A stretch of DNA of 64,000 nt from Puia dinghuensis (lineage in GTDB: Bacteria > Bacteroidota > Bacteroidia > Chitinophagales > Chitinophagaceae), in contig NZ_BMJC01000003.1 in assembly GCF_014642875.1 (NCBI RefSeq), positions 372,001 to 436,000 of the forward strand. Direction: 5' to 3'. Below, in pieces: positions 32,527-43,307 of this stretch. Within the stretch, counting starts at the first letter, position 1. The number at the start of each line of letters is the position of its first letter. The notes beneath the pieces were generated by a model. It searched no databases. It was not told where the DNA came from and saw only the letters and a program-made list of their open reading frames with translations. The translations under genes were made by a program, and so were the position numbers.

Positions 32527-35475
32527 TTAGAATCTCGTTACTTTTTGCGTGAATCGCCCTGTCCTCGTCCTGGTGGTAATAAGGTATACGCCTCGGGGTA
32601 GCCAGGCAAGCCCGTCCCAGTCGGTGTTGCTGGTTCCCGCATACACCTCTGCGCTCTTTGTCGCCAGCAGCTTCCCGGCCATATCGTACAGCAGCAGGGC
32701 TATCGTTTGCTGACTGGATGAAGAGACCTGCACTCTCAGGCTGTTCTGGAACAGGGTACCCAAAACGGTGGCCCTGTCGCTGGCTCCTCGATCGAAGGTG
32801 ACAATATTGGAATAATTAACCTGTCCGGTGAGATCGATGGTTTTTACCCTATAGAAGATGTGCCCGGAGAGCTGGCTTGCTCCATAGTCGTTAAAGGTGT
32901 AGGTATGGGGCCCGGCGCCTCCCTGCAGCCCGACTTCAGTGACGGACTGAAAATGATTTCCGTCCGTGCTTCTTTCCAATTGAAGGTGTGCCATGAAGGT
33001 TTCATCGCCGGTCTGCCAGTCTAACCGGATATGATCGCCTTCATCCGCGCCGGTGAGCTGCAGGAGGGAGAGGGGCAGGTCGATGGAATACAATATCGTC
33101 TCGAACATCCCTTTTCCGTGGGTGGCGGCCCGGATCTTATTATTCGGTCCCGGAACGAGGTCGACCACCTCCGTGGCATCCCAGAACCCGCCATTGAAAT
33201 CCTGCCAGGTGTTACCTCCATTGGGACTGACATACACGCCGAAGTCGTTGCCGATATAGATGATCTTCGGATTATTGGGGTCGAACATTATGGCATTGGT
33301 GGGTACATCGGGAAGGCCGCCCGCCGATGGGCCCGGGTCTTTGCTCGTCCAGGTGGTGCCGCCATTACCCGTCACATAGACATGAGGGGTACCGAAACCT
33401 CCTACCGCCACCCATACGCTGTCGTCGTTCGTAGGACTGATAGCGAAATCCATTATATACCGGTTGGGCAGGTTGTTGGGCGCGGTGCCCATGATGCTCG
33501 TGAAGGGCGTATTCCCCGTGGTGGTGCGCAATACATTTGCCGATGGGGTATAATATAAGTTATCTACGTCGTTGTCGTATTGCGCGAAGGGCGAGACGGA
33601 AACATAGACCTTATTCGCATTGGTCGCAGAAATGGCAAGGGCTATCCCCGTTTTATGGATTTTGTCGATGAAGTTATTGGGGGTCGTAGCCGGGGCTCCT
33701 GCGCCAAGCGCGTTCCCGCTGAACGATGCGCCGCCGTTGGTGCTGACATGCAGGTTATCGGAAGCCACATACATGACCTTGGGATTGGATTTGCTGATGG
33801 CCAGGGGCGCCACAAAGGCTGTTCGGGAATCGCCAATAGCCCCCCAATACTGCGTAGAATTCGAAGCGGATGCCCCTCCGTTGTTGGATATATATAGGTT
33901 TCTGGCGTCGCCGGAGGTGAGGATGATGCTGTTGTTGGTAGGTGCGATGAAACAGGACGCCCCATCACCATACCCGCCCGGATAGTTACTCCAGGAGCCG
34001 CTATTGTACATCACCACACCGTTGTCCTGCAGGCCGCCCACCAGTATATCGGCGGTGGTGCTATACCCTATCGTATTATAGAACTGCACCGCCTGCAGGC
34101 CGTTGTCGATCTGGGAAAAGGAGCTTCCGCCATCGGTACTTTTATATACCCCGCCGTCGCAGGTGACATAAACATTATTGCTGTTGGATGGATCGAACTT
34201 GATGTCATGGATATCGGAGTGGATACTCCCATCGCCGGCAGAAGAACCCGAACCGATGTTGTAGGAATACATGCTGACGCCGGCATAGAGCACGTTGCTG
34301 GTGGAAGAGGGATTAATGGCGACCGCGTTGGCGCACCAGAACTGGTACTGGGAATACGCGGAATTATTCAGCACCGTCCAGGTAGTTCCAAAATTGGTGG
34401 AACGGTACAGTTCGTTAGACCCGGTTTCATTGACTCCGATGCCGGCGATGATCGTATCCCGGTTGCCCTTGGTGGGTATATTATCCAACCGGATCAACCC
34501 CTGGAAAGTAGCGGGGAGGCCGGAAGTGATCTTCGTCCAGGTCGATCCGTTATTGGTGCTTTTGTAGATGCCTTTATCCGTATTCTGGAGGTTGCCGACC
34601 CCGATGACGATCTGGGTGGTGTCTTTTGCATCGACGACCACGTCGGATACATAGTTCTTGGCGATCACCTGATTCCAGGTAGTGCCGCCATCCGTCGAGC
34701 GATAGAGGCCGTCCGTCCCGCAGGCGTAAATGGAGTTGGGGTTGACAGGGTTGAATTTAAGTTTCTGAATGCCGAACATATTGGCTTCGGTCTTTACAAA
34801 GACCTGGTTCCAGGTGGCGCCCCCATTGGTACTGCGCAATATTCCTACCCCATAGGTGCCTCTTGTCTTCCAGACGTTGAAGCCCGTAGTACTCGGGTCC
34901 GCAGTGGTCACCGTCGAATCCATCCGGTAGATCTCACCGGTGCCGGCAAAGATGATATTGGCATTGGAAGGGTTGATGATGATGCTGGAAACCCCCAGTA
35001 CGGGATACCCGGTGCTCACCGACGTCCAGCTGTTGCCGCCGTCGGTGGATTTCCAGATGCCGCCGCTGGCAGCGCCGCAGAACAGGTTGTTGCCGTTGGA
35101 AGGGCTGATGGCGATAGTTATTATCCGGCCGCCGATGCCCGTGCTGGGCCCGATGGGCGCCCAGTTGCCCGTGGTGTAAGTGATAGGATTGCTGCCACCC
35201 GTGACTGTTTTTACCCCCTCCGCCATTTTTCCATGCGAGGGCGACGGTCGCATGGCCAGCGCCTGCTGCCAGGCTTGCATATATTTTGCGCCGATGTTGG
35301 TGGGGTCGGGATAAGCTCTCGACCACCACCATGCCGACAATTCTTTATCTATTCCGGCATCTTTTTCTTCCTCATCGTCCTTGTCGCGTTGGTGCGGCGA
35401 GCGGCAGCATAGTCCGGTGCAAAGGGTTAATATGGCAGAAGCGAGGACCAGGCGGGTCCTTAATGGTTGTTTCAT
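32527..35475 (-). CDS. Large secreted BNR/sortilin-like propeller protein with T9SS tail
   Basis: A 982-residue exported protein (signal MKQPLRTRLVLASAILTLCTG). It has about ten BNR-type Asp-box-like repeats of the form x-W/Y-x-STDGG-x-TW (for example IWKSTDGGNSW, LYRSTDGGTTW, VYVSPNGGNTW) spread over residues about 120-720. These should build one or two beta-propellers as in VPS10/sortilin or xyloglucanase GH74-like proteins. The remaining C-terminus has a fibronectin-like region and a type A T9SS sorting domain (LLLYDMAGKLLATKSAEVYAG, LPRGVYLITTRTRTGRFTQKV). I infer secretion to the surface through type IX. Catalytic residues of GH74 are not evident. Confidence 0.88.
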   Translation of the reverse strand: MKQPLRTRLVLASAILTLCTGLCCRSPHQRDKDDEEEKDAGIDKELSAWWWSRAYPDPTNIGAKYMQAWQQALAMRPSPSHGKMAEGVKTVTGGSNPITYTTGNWAPIGPSTGIGGRIITIAISPSNGNNLFCGAASGGIWKSTDGGNSWTSVSTGYPVLGVSSIIINPSNANIIFAGTGEIYRMDSTVTTADPSTTGFNVWKTRGTYGVGILRSTNGGATWNQVFVKTEANMFGIQKLKFNPVNPNSIYACGTDGLYRSTDGGTTWNQVIAKNYVSDVVVDAKDTTQIVIGVGNLQNTDKGIYKSTNNGSTWTKITSGLPATFQGLIRLDNIPTKGNRDTIIAGIGVNETGSNELYRSTNFGTTWTVLNNSAYSQYQFWCANAVAINPSSTSNVLYAGVSMYSYNIGSGSSAGDGSIHSDIHDIKFDPSNSNNVYVTCDGGVYKSTDGGSSFSQIDNGLQAVQFYNTIGYSTTADILVGGLQDNGVVMYNSGSWSNYPGGYGDGASCFIAPTNNSIILTSGDARNLYISNNGGASASNSTQYWGAIGDSRTAFVAPLAISKSNPKVMYVASDNLHVSTNGGASFSGNALGAGAPATTPNNFIDKIHKTGIALAISATNANKVYVSVSPFAQYDNDVDNLYYTPSANVLRTTTGNTPFTSIMGTAPNNLPNRYIMDFAISPTNDDSVWVAVGGFGTPHVYVTGNGGTTWTSKDPGPSAGGLPDVPTNAIMFDPNNPKIIYIGNDFGVYVSPNGGNTWQDFNGGFWDATEVVDLVPGPNNKIRAATHGKGMFETILYSIDLPLSLLQLTGADEGDHIRLDWQTGDETFMAHLQLERSTDGNHFQSVTEVGLQGGAGPHTYTFNDYGASQLSGHIFYRVKTIDLTGQVNYSNIVTFDRGASDRATVLGTLFQNSLRVQVSSSSQQTIALLLYDMAGKLLATKSAEVYAGTSNTDWDGLAWLPRGVYLITTRTRTGRFTQKVTRF

Positions 35476-35507
35476 GGATAGGGGTTATCGGGTTAATAAA
35501 GAGCTAT

Positions 35508-35575
35508 AAAAAAAGCCAGGGATCGCCGCTGATCGGAGGTGCCCGGTCAGCGGCGACTGATGCGATTAATCCCTG
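35508..35575 (-). terminator. Terminator of the GEVED-domain gene
   Basis: A long hairpin with CGCCGCTGA (35524-35532) pairing to TCAGCGGCG (35547-35555) inside an outer CCAGGGAT / ATCCCTG pair. On the minus strand it is followed by a U run (A tract around 35508-35514). The outer stem overlaps the stop codon of the minus gene. Confidence 0.75.
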
Positions 35576-38184
35576 ACAATCTTTTCTCTTGCGGTGCCTG
35601 ACGGACTCAAAACTTCCAGGATGTACAGGCCCTGGGGCAACTCCGGCAGGTGGTTCAGGTTGATAAGGTTCGTACCCTGTTTTCCATTGACCGATTGCGA
35701 ATACAACAGATTTCCACGCGTGTCTATCAGTCGGATAAAGAGTGTTTCTTCCTTACCCAGCGCAACATTGGCAACCAACGATCCTTTGAAAGGATTGGGA
35801 GCGACAGTAAGGGTGAATGACACGTTGTCAAGGTTTACTTTAACTACCTCGCTATAATAAGCACTACCGCCATAATCGGTCATTCTAAGCCGGTAGTAGG
35901 AATCGCCGTTTTGGGGATCGAGGTCATCGGTGCTATATTGCTGGGTCGATTCCGGCCGGTTGTTTGGCGTCAGCGTCCGGAGGCTTCCCCAGGTGGTTCC
36001 ATCAGAACTGCGCTCGATGGTATAGGATTGCATGTTCATCTCATTAGCCGTCGCCCAGTTGAGCCGGACGTCGTGGCCATTCAACGGCACGCCGGTGAAG
36101 GAGACGAGGCGGGTAGCCAGCACGACGCTTACGGGGATCATATAATCTTCTACTTCCCCGTTGCTGTAATAGCCCAGGGCATTGTTGACGGTCATGCCGT
36201 TGCTTGCCGAGGTAAGCCGGATGCGCATGAATACATTCGTTGCCGAGAGGGGTATCGATGCCGCCCCTGTCCAGCTGAGGGCAATCGACTGCATGCTCGT
36301 AGAGCTGCTCACCGTGACAGGGGTGCTGCCTTCCGAAGCATCGAAAAGGCCGTCATTGTTAAGATCGATCCACCCGATGAGGGTTGCGTTCGCCCCGGTG
36401 TGGTTATATACGTTTACGTTAGCCCCATAAGTGGTCTGGTAATTCGTAAAGGTGGGAAGGATAGGGATACCGTCATCGGTAGCGCCGTCACCGGTGGCAT
36501 TGGCGCTGGTCTTCTTTGCGAATTCGGCATTCCAGTATGTTCCCAGCTTTAGCGTACTGTCGAAATCATGGGTAGCCGGGTCGGAGCCGGCAGGGTCATA
36601 ACTGGCCGGTGCGTCGCCATAGTCGAGCGGCGGCTTGAAGGCATCCGATCCATCCCCCGAACCGCTGGTGGTCCAGTCGATGGCAGCCTTACCCGCCAGG
36701 TGGGATTCCGGCCCGATGGTGCCGTTCTTGTTGTACAACGCGATGGAGTCCACGAGACCCCCCAGCCAATACACGTTCTCATTCCAGGCGACACCGGATT
36801 CCCCCGGCACGGGGTTCGAGTTGGCGGGGTAGGTGCTGACAATGAGGCCCGTTTGCAGATCGTAATGGATCCAGCTGCCGCTGCCCGCGCTGTTGAAGTC
36901 ATACATGACGCCGTTGCTGATGGAGAAATCGCCCCAGTCATGCAGCAGGGTGCCGGTGCCGTTATCGGCTTTCACCGCATACACCTGGGCAGCTTTTATC
37001 GGGTTGAAGCTGGCGTCGAAGTCGATGCGCCAGGCCATGGAATAGCGGCCGCTGGTGGCGGTGCTGTTATTATTGGTGCCTTCTATCCCGATGTAAAGCG
37101 AGCCATTGTAGAAAGATGCGGCGCCCGATTCGACGGCGATGTCGAAAGTGGGGATATTGAACGGCGCTGCCCGGACATCCGCGATGAGCGTAGAGATGGT
37201 ACCCGAGCTCATGGTGGCATTGAGGCCGCTGAGTGTATTGAAATCGTATTTCTTGATGGCCCTGTTGGTGGTAACCCCCATCCCATCCTTCACATAATAT
37301 AAGAAATGTTCATAGGGATCATAGCCAAAGGAGTTGAGCCATTTATTGGTCGCAGTATTATCGGTCATCACCCAGCGGCAGTTGCCGGTATTGACATCCG
37401 TTGTAGAAGCAGTAGCTGCATTGGACGTATTCAGGATATAGGCCGGCTGCCCGGTAAAGGGCTTGGCCACAGTGTAGTAGTTGGTGGGGAATGACCGGTA
37501 TACGCAGGCAGAGAGATCGGACAGCCACCACGTTCCTGCTGTCCCGCCGATGGTGATGGTCACGGTCTTAACACCATTGGTACCGGCGGGAGTAAAACCG
37601 CCGATGGTGACATTTACCGTAGACCTGGGACTGGTAAAGGCGACTGTGGCCGCGGAAGCCATAGCCGTGGCAGAGGTGGTGCCGCTGCCGGCAACGAAGA
37701 GGGTACCTAATGCATCGGCGGCCATGGTAATATCCAGCGGATTGCCGGACCCATCCGTAGCCGTCACGTTGGCTGTCTGACTCTTGTCGATAGCGTAAAG
37801 ACTGAAGTTGAGGTTGGCGACTACAGTATCGAAGGTGAAGGTCATGGTGCCATTGCCGTTGAACTCAACAGCAGTGCCCGAACCGAAAGAACCCGCCTGC
37901 GCCGTGGACTGGATGGTCGTATTATCACCGAGGGCAGCAATGGCCGTGGCGATATTTACTCTATTGGTGCCGAGGGTAAAATTCTGGCTCTGGCTCATGG
38001 CCGTCGTCACACCGACTCCTTTTGCCGCATTGTAGGCATAATTACCTGTTGTGATGAGCCACCAACGATTGTCCCATTTGAGGGTGGCGGTAACCGCAGT
38101 CCCCGGGCACTGGGCATAGGAGATGCCGGAGATGAAATAAAAGCCCAGTAAGAATAAGAGCCTAATAAAGTAAAGAGGTTTCAT
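35566..38184 (-). CDS. Large secreted GEVED-domain protein with T9SS tail
   Basis: An 872-residue protein with signal peptide (MKPLYFIRLLFLLGFYFISGISYAQ). The N-terminal half is a Thr/Asn/Ala-rich beta-structured region. The middle holds a six-bladed-propeller-like stretch (GRYSMAWRIDFDASFNPIKA, DWGDFSISNGVMYDF). A DYGDAPASYDPAGSD segment introduces a GEVED domain (IGWIDLNNDGLFDASEG, then YYSNGEVEDYMIPV). The end is a type A T9SS sorting domain (LTVAPNPFKGSL, RLIDTRGNLLYSQSVNGKQG, LPQGLYILEV). It lies tandem to another T9SS cargo. Function is unknown; adhesion or matrix binding is plausible. Confidence 0.87.
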   Translation of the reverse strand: MKPLYFIRLLFLLGFYFISGISYAQCPGTAVTATLKWDNRWWLITTGNYAYNAAKGVGVTTAMSQSQNFTLGTNRVNIATAIAALGDNTTIQSTAQAGSFGSGTAVEFNGNGTMTFTFDTVVANLNFSLYAIDKSQTANVTATDGSGNPLDITMAADALGTLFVAGSGTTSATAMASAATVAFTSPRSTVNVTIGGFTPAGTNGVKTVTITIGGTAGTWWLSDLSACVYRSFPTNYYTVAKPFTGQPAYILNTSNAATASTTDVNTGNCRWVMTDNTATNKWLNSFGYDPYEHFLYYVKDGMGVTTNRAIKKYDFNTLSGLNATMSSGTISTLIADVRAAPFNIPTFDIAVESGAASFYNGSLYIGIEGTNNNSTATSGRYSMAWRIDFDASFNPIKAAQVYAVKADNGTGTLLHDWGDFSISNGVMYDFNSAGSGSWIHYDLQTGLIVSTYPANSNPVPGESGVAWNENVYWLGGLVDSIALYNKNGTIGPESHLAGKAAIDWTTSGSGDGSDAFKPPLDYGDAPASYDPAGSDPATHDFDSTLKLGTYWNAEFAKKTSANATGDGATDDGIPILPTFTNYQTTYGANVNVYNHTGANATLIGWIDLNNDGLFDASEGSTPVTVSSSTSMQSIALSWTGAASIPLSATNVFMRIRLTSASNGMTVNNALGYYSNGEVEDYMIPVSVVLATRLVSFTGVPLNGHDVRLNWATANEMNMQSYTIERSSDGTTWGSLRTLTPNNRPESTQQYSTDDLDPQNGDSYYRLRMTDYGGSAYYSEVVKVNLDNVSFTLTVAPNPFKGSLVANVALGKEETLFIRLIDTRGNLLYSQSVNGKQGTNLINLNHLPELPQGLYILEVLSPSGTAREKIVRD

Positions 38185-38356
38185 GAGGATGGATTAAGGT
38201 TGACCAATCACCAGCACATGGTCGCCGGGGGTTAATCGAACTGGGTGCAAGCTAGATAAGAAACCGCTTACGGGCAATCGTGAAAAGTACGAAGGGCGTT
38301 TAGAAAAATACGTTCATCGGCTTGTCCGGACTGGGAGAGAAACGTTTATGCATTAG

Positions 38357-38372
38357 ATAATTCAAGAATTAT
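38357..38372. repeat. Near-perfect palindrome in the 288-bp gap
   Basis: ATAATTC-AA-GAATTAT is a 7-bp inverted repeat with a 2-bp centre in the gap between the rfbD stop and the GEVED gene start. It may be an operator or a weak terminator for the nucleotide-sugar operon. I see no gene elsewhere in this gap (38185-38472). Confidence 0.3.
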
Positions 38373-38472
38373 TAGTACGGATAGGTGCTCTCTGTTTTCG
38401 CCAATAGAAGAACTACTTATGGGGCACTAGTAATCGAACGTACGTAATTGTCGGTTAAAGTTGGAGGTGTTG

Positions 38473-39333
38473 TCAGAGTCGGCCGAGGCAGGTGAGGAGG
38501 CTGGGTTCCCAGTCAGGAATAATAATATTATAGGTTTTACGAATAAGGGTCTTGTCGAGCAGGGAATAGTGGGGCCTTTTTGCAGGAGTCGGAAACTGGC
38601 TGCTCGGGATGGGATTGACGGTGCAGGTGCTGCCGGTGTGGTTGCGGATGGCCGAAGCAAACTGGTACCAGCTGATGCGGCCTTCATTGCTGTAGTGATA
38701 GATGCCGGGTACGAAGTTAGGACTGTTCACGATGTGGAGGATGGCAGCGGCGAGGTCGGCGGCATAAGTAGGCGAGCCGATCTGGTCGTCGACGACGTTG
38801 ATGGCGGGCCGCTCTTTCATAAGGCGGATCATGGTCTTGACGAAGTTGTTGCCGAATTCGGAGTAGACCCAGGCCGTGCGGATGATGACCGTGCCGCCGG
38901 GATGGTTTTCCATCGCCCGCTGTTCGCCCGCTAATTTGGAGGCGCCATAGGCGTTGATCGGTGCGGTGGGGTCGTTCTCTTTCAGCGGGGTAGCTGAATT
39001 TCCGTCGAAGACATAGTCGGTGGAAACATGGATGAGTCTTGCGCCGCTGTTGCGGCAGGCGGCTGCGAGGTAGCCCGGACCTTCGCCATTAATGCGGAAA
39101 GCGGCGTCTTTCTCAGTCTCAGCCTTGTCGACTGCGGTGTAGGCGGCGCAGTTGATGCACCATGCCGGTTTATGGGTGTTGAAGAAGGTCGCTATCTGTT
39201 GCGGGTCCTCGATGGAGAGTTGGCTACGATCGGCGAAGACGAAGCTGTACTGCGGATAGGCAGCAGCGAGAACTTGTAGTTCGCGGCCCAGTTGGCCATT
39301 TGCGCCGGTGACGAGGATGGTGGGTGTTGCCAT
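38473..39333 (-). CDS. rfbD: dTDP-4-dehydrorhamnose reductase
   Basis: A 286-residue extended short-chain dehydrogenase: GANGQLGREL at the N-terminus, STDYVFDGNSATPLKENDP, the YGASKLAGEQ active-site motif (YxxxK) and RTAWVYSEFGNNFVKTM. It catalyses the last step to dTDP-L-rhamnose. Its start overlaps the rfbC stop (TAATG), and it is the last gene of the nucleotide-sugar operon. Confidence 0.96.
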   Translation of the reverse strand: MATPTILVTGANGQLGRELQVLAAAYPQYSFVFADRSQLSIEDPQQIATFFNTHKPAWCINCAAYTAVDKAETEKDAAFRINGEGPGYLAAACRNSGARLIHVSTDYVFDGNSATPLKENDPTAPINAYGASKLAGEQRAMENHPGGTVIIRTAWVYSEFGNNFVKTMIRLMKERPAINVVDDQIGSPTYAADLAAAILHIVNSPNFVPGIYHYSNEGRISWYQFASAIRNHTGSTCTVNPIPSSQFPTPAKRPHYSLLDKTLIRKTYNIIIPDWEPSLLTCLGRL

Positions 39334-39893
39334 TAGCCTGCGTATTGAAACGTATTACGGCATTGCGCAAAGGAGGGTAGCTCGAGGTCTTTTCCGGAGA
39401 CGATAACCTTGTCGGCCGGGATACCCCAGTCGATGTCCAATTGTGGATCGTCATAGCGGATACCGCCTTCGCTTTCCTTGTTGTAGAGTCCGTCGCATTT
39501 ATACTGCAGCTGGGCGGTCTCGCTAAGAACGGAAAAGCCGTGGGCAAAGCCGCGGGGGATGAGGAGCTGTAGTTTATTCTCGGCAGAGATCTCGATAGCC
39601 AGGTGTTTACCAAAGGTGGGCGAACCTTTCCGGATATCGACGGCCACGTCGATGACCCGTCCTTCCACCACGCGGATGAGTTTTGTCTGGGCGTGTGGGT
39701 CCATTTGATAGTGCAGGCCGCGGATCACCCCATAATAGGAGAAAGATTGGTTGTCCTGGACGAATCGCATGTCTAAACCCTGCTTCCGGAAGACCTGTTC
39801 GTTGTAGGCCTCGAAAAAATAGCCCCGTTCGTCTCTGTAAACGTTGGGTTCGAAGATCAATAAGCCGGGGATGTCGGTGTTTTTGAAAGGCAT
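39333..39893 (-). CDS. rfbC: dTDP-4-dehydrorhamnose 3,5-epimerase
   Basis: A 186-residue cupin-fold epimerase with GYFFEAYNEQVF, IRGLHYQMDPHAQTKLIRV (catalytic His region), DVAVDIRKGSPTFGKHL and PRGFAHGFSVLSE. The length matches the RmlC family. It acts between RfbB and RfbD and is translated in one overlapping block with RfbD. There is a 4-bp gap to rfbB. Confidence 0.96.
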   Translation of the reverse strand: MPFKNTDIPGLLIFEPNVYRDERGYFFEAYNEQVFRKQGLDMRFVQDNQSFSYYGVIRGLHYQMDPHAQTKLIRVVEGRVIDVAVDIRKGSPTFGKHLAIEISAENKLQLLIPRGFAHGFSVLSETAQLQYKCDGLYNKESEGGIRYDDPQLDIDWGIPADKVIVSGKDLELPSFAQCRNTFQYAG

Positions 39894-39897
39894 CCTT

Positions 39898-40961
39898 TTA
39901 TCTTTTGCTGTATTGTTCGGTATAATATTTCTGATAGTCGCCGGAGGTAACTTCTTTCACCCAATCCTGGTGAGCGAGGTACCAGTCGACGGTTTTTTCG
40001 AGGCCTTCGGCGAACTGGAGCGAGGGTTTCCAGCCCAGCTCTTTATTCAGCTTTGTGGCGTCGATGGCATAGCGTAGGTCGTGGCCGGGTCTGTCTTTTA
40101 CAAAGGTGATCAATTTTGCGGATTCACCCGGCGTACGGCCGAGTTTTTTGTCCATTATAGAGCACAGCAGGTGGACGATGTCGATGTTCTTCCATTCGTT
40201 GAAGCCGCCGATATTGTATTTCTCTCCTACCCTGCCGCTGTGGAAGATGATGTCGATGGCGCGGGCATGGTCGTCGACGAAGAGCCAGTCGCGGACGTTC
40301 TCGCCCTTTCCATACACGGGAAGGGGTTTGTTGTTGAGGATATTGTTGATCATCAGCGGGATCAGCTTCTCCGGGAAGTGGTTGCTGCCATAGTTGTTGG
40401 AGCAGTTGGAGAGGATGACGGGCAGACCGTAGGTGTGGTGCCAGGCCATGACGAAATGGTCGGATGAGGCTTTCGACGCGCTGTACGGTGAACGCGGGTC
40501 GTAGGGTGTCTCTTCGGTGAAGAACCCTTCGGCGCCGAGGGAACCATAGACCTCGTCGGTGGAGACGTGGTAGAAGAGCTTGCCGGCGTAGTCGTTCTTC
40601 CAGGCAGCGCCGGCGATATGAAGGAGGTTGGCGGTGCCGAGCACGTTGGTCCTGACAAAGGCAAGCGGATCCATAATGCTGCGGTCGACATGGCTTTCCG
40701 CAGCAAGGTGAATGACAGCGTCAAACTGGTATTGAACAAACAGCTCTTTTATCCGGGTTTCGTCGGTGATGTCGGCTTTTTCAAAGGTGTAATTGGGCGC
40801 CGACTGGACGTCCTTCAGGTTGGCGAGGTTACCCGCATAAGTGAGGGCATCGACATTGACGATGCGATAGTGCGGGTATTTCGTAACGAACAGTCTTACG
40901 ACATGCGATCCGATGAATCCGGCTCCGCCGGTGATCATGATGGTCCTGTTATCCTTTGCCA

Positions 40962-40962
<1 letters not shown>
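39898..40962 (-). CDS. rfbB: dTDP-glucose 4,6-dehydratase
   Basis: A 354-residue SDR enzyme: GGAGFIGSHVVRLF, HLAAESHVDRSI, the STDEVYG dehydratase motif, YSASKASSDHFV (YxxxK) and SNNYGSNHFPEKLIPL. It makes dTDP-4-keto-6-deoxyglucose. RfbA, which supplies dTDP-glucose, is not in the window. The start codon overlaps the stop of the upstream dehydrogenase by one base. Confidence 0.96.
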
Positions 40963-42260
<1,298 letters not shown>

Positions 42261-42281
42261 TGTGGTCGGTTGATAATTTGG

Positions 42282-43265
42282 TTAGTTTCTGCTGACAAAT
42301 TCCTTTGGCTGGCGGGTCCATTCTTCCGGCGGGAGAGACCTGAAATAGTCGTAGGTGGCTTTCAGACCTTCCGAGCGGGACACTTTTGGTTCCCAGCCCA
42401 ATATCTCTTTAGCGCGCGTAATGTCGGGGCGACGTTGCTTCGGATCGTCGACAGGCAGCGGTTTGTAGGAGATCTTTTGTTTCGTCCCGGTGAGCCCAAT
42501 GACTTCTTCCGCAAACTGTTTCAACGTTATCTCCGACGGGTTACCGATGTTGACTGGCAGGTGGTAATCGCTCAGCAGGAGGCGGTAGATGCCTTCGACG
42601 AGGTCGTCGACATAGCAGAACGAGCGGGTCTGGCTGCCGTCGCCGAAGACGGTGAGGTCTTCACCGCGGAGGGCCTGGCCGATGAAGGCGGGCAGGGCGC
42701 GGCCGTCGTTGAGGCGCATTCTTGGGCCGTAGGTATTGAAGATGCGGACGATGCGGGTTTCCAGGCCATGGAAGTTGTGATAGGCCATAGTCATGGCTTC
42801 CTGGAAGCGCTTGGCTTCGTCATAGACACCGCGGGGACCGACGGGGTTGACATTGCCCCAGTATTCTTCTGTTTGCGGGTGTACGAGGGGATCGCCATAG
42901 ATCTCCGAGGTGGAGGCTACGAGGATGCGGGCTTTTTTTGATTTGGCCAGGCCAAGGCAGTTGTGGGTACCCAGGGAACCGACCTTGAGGGTCTGGATGG
43001 GTATCTTGAGGTAGTCGATGGGGCTGGCCGGGGAGGCGAAGTGGAGGATGAATCGCAGGTCGCCGGGGACATGGATGAATTTGCTCACGTCGTGGTGATA
43101 GAATTCAAACTGTTCGAGCCGGAAAAGGTGTTCGATATTGCGGAGGTCGCCGGTGATGAGGTTGTCCATTCCGATGACGTGGTAGCCTTCCTTTATAAAG
43201 CGGTCGCAAAGATGGGACCCTAGGAAGCCTGCGGCGCCGGTGATCAGTACACGCTGTTTGCTCAT
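42282..43265 (-). CDS. UDP-glucuronate decarboxylase-like SDR (UDP-xylose synthase)
   Basis: A 327-residue extended [48 protein letters not shown], the [10 protein letters not shown] active-site pair and [16 protein letters not shown]. The ASPASP and [15 protein letters not shown] stretches are characteristic of UXS. It would convert UDP-glucuronate from the neighbouring Ugd into UDP-xylose. Co-location with ugd directly upstream supports this. Confidence 0.9.
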   Translation of the reverse strand: MSKQRVLITGAAGFLGSHLCDRFIKEGYHVIGMDNLITGDLRNIEHLFRLEQFEFYHHDVSKFIHVPGDLRFILHFASPASPIDYLKIPIQTLKVGSLGTHNCLGLAKSKKARILVASTSEIYGDPLVHPQTEEYWGNVNPVGPRGVYDEAKRFQEAMTMAYHNFHGLETRIVRIFNTYGPRMRLNDGRALPAFIGQALRGEDLTVFGDGSQTRSFCYVDDLVEGIYRLLLSDYHLPVNIGNPSEITLKQFAEEVIGLTGTKQKISYKPLPVDDPKQRRPDITRAKEILGWEPKVSRSEGLKATYDYFRSLPPEEWTRQPKEFVSRN

Positions 43266-43307
43266 GTATGGTTGATTTATGTGAGCCCTTGGCTCACGCT
43301 GGTGTTT

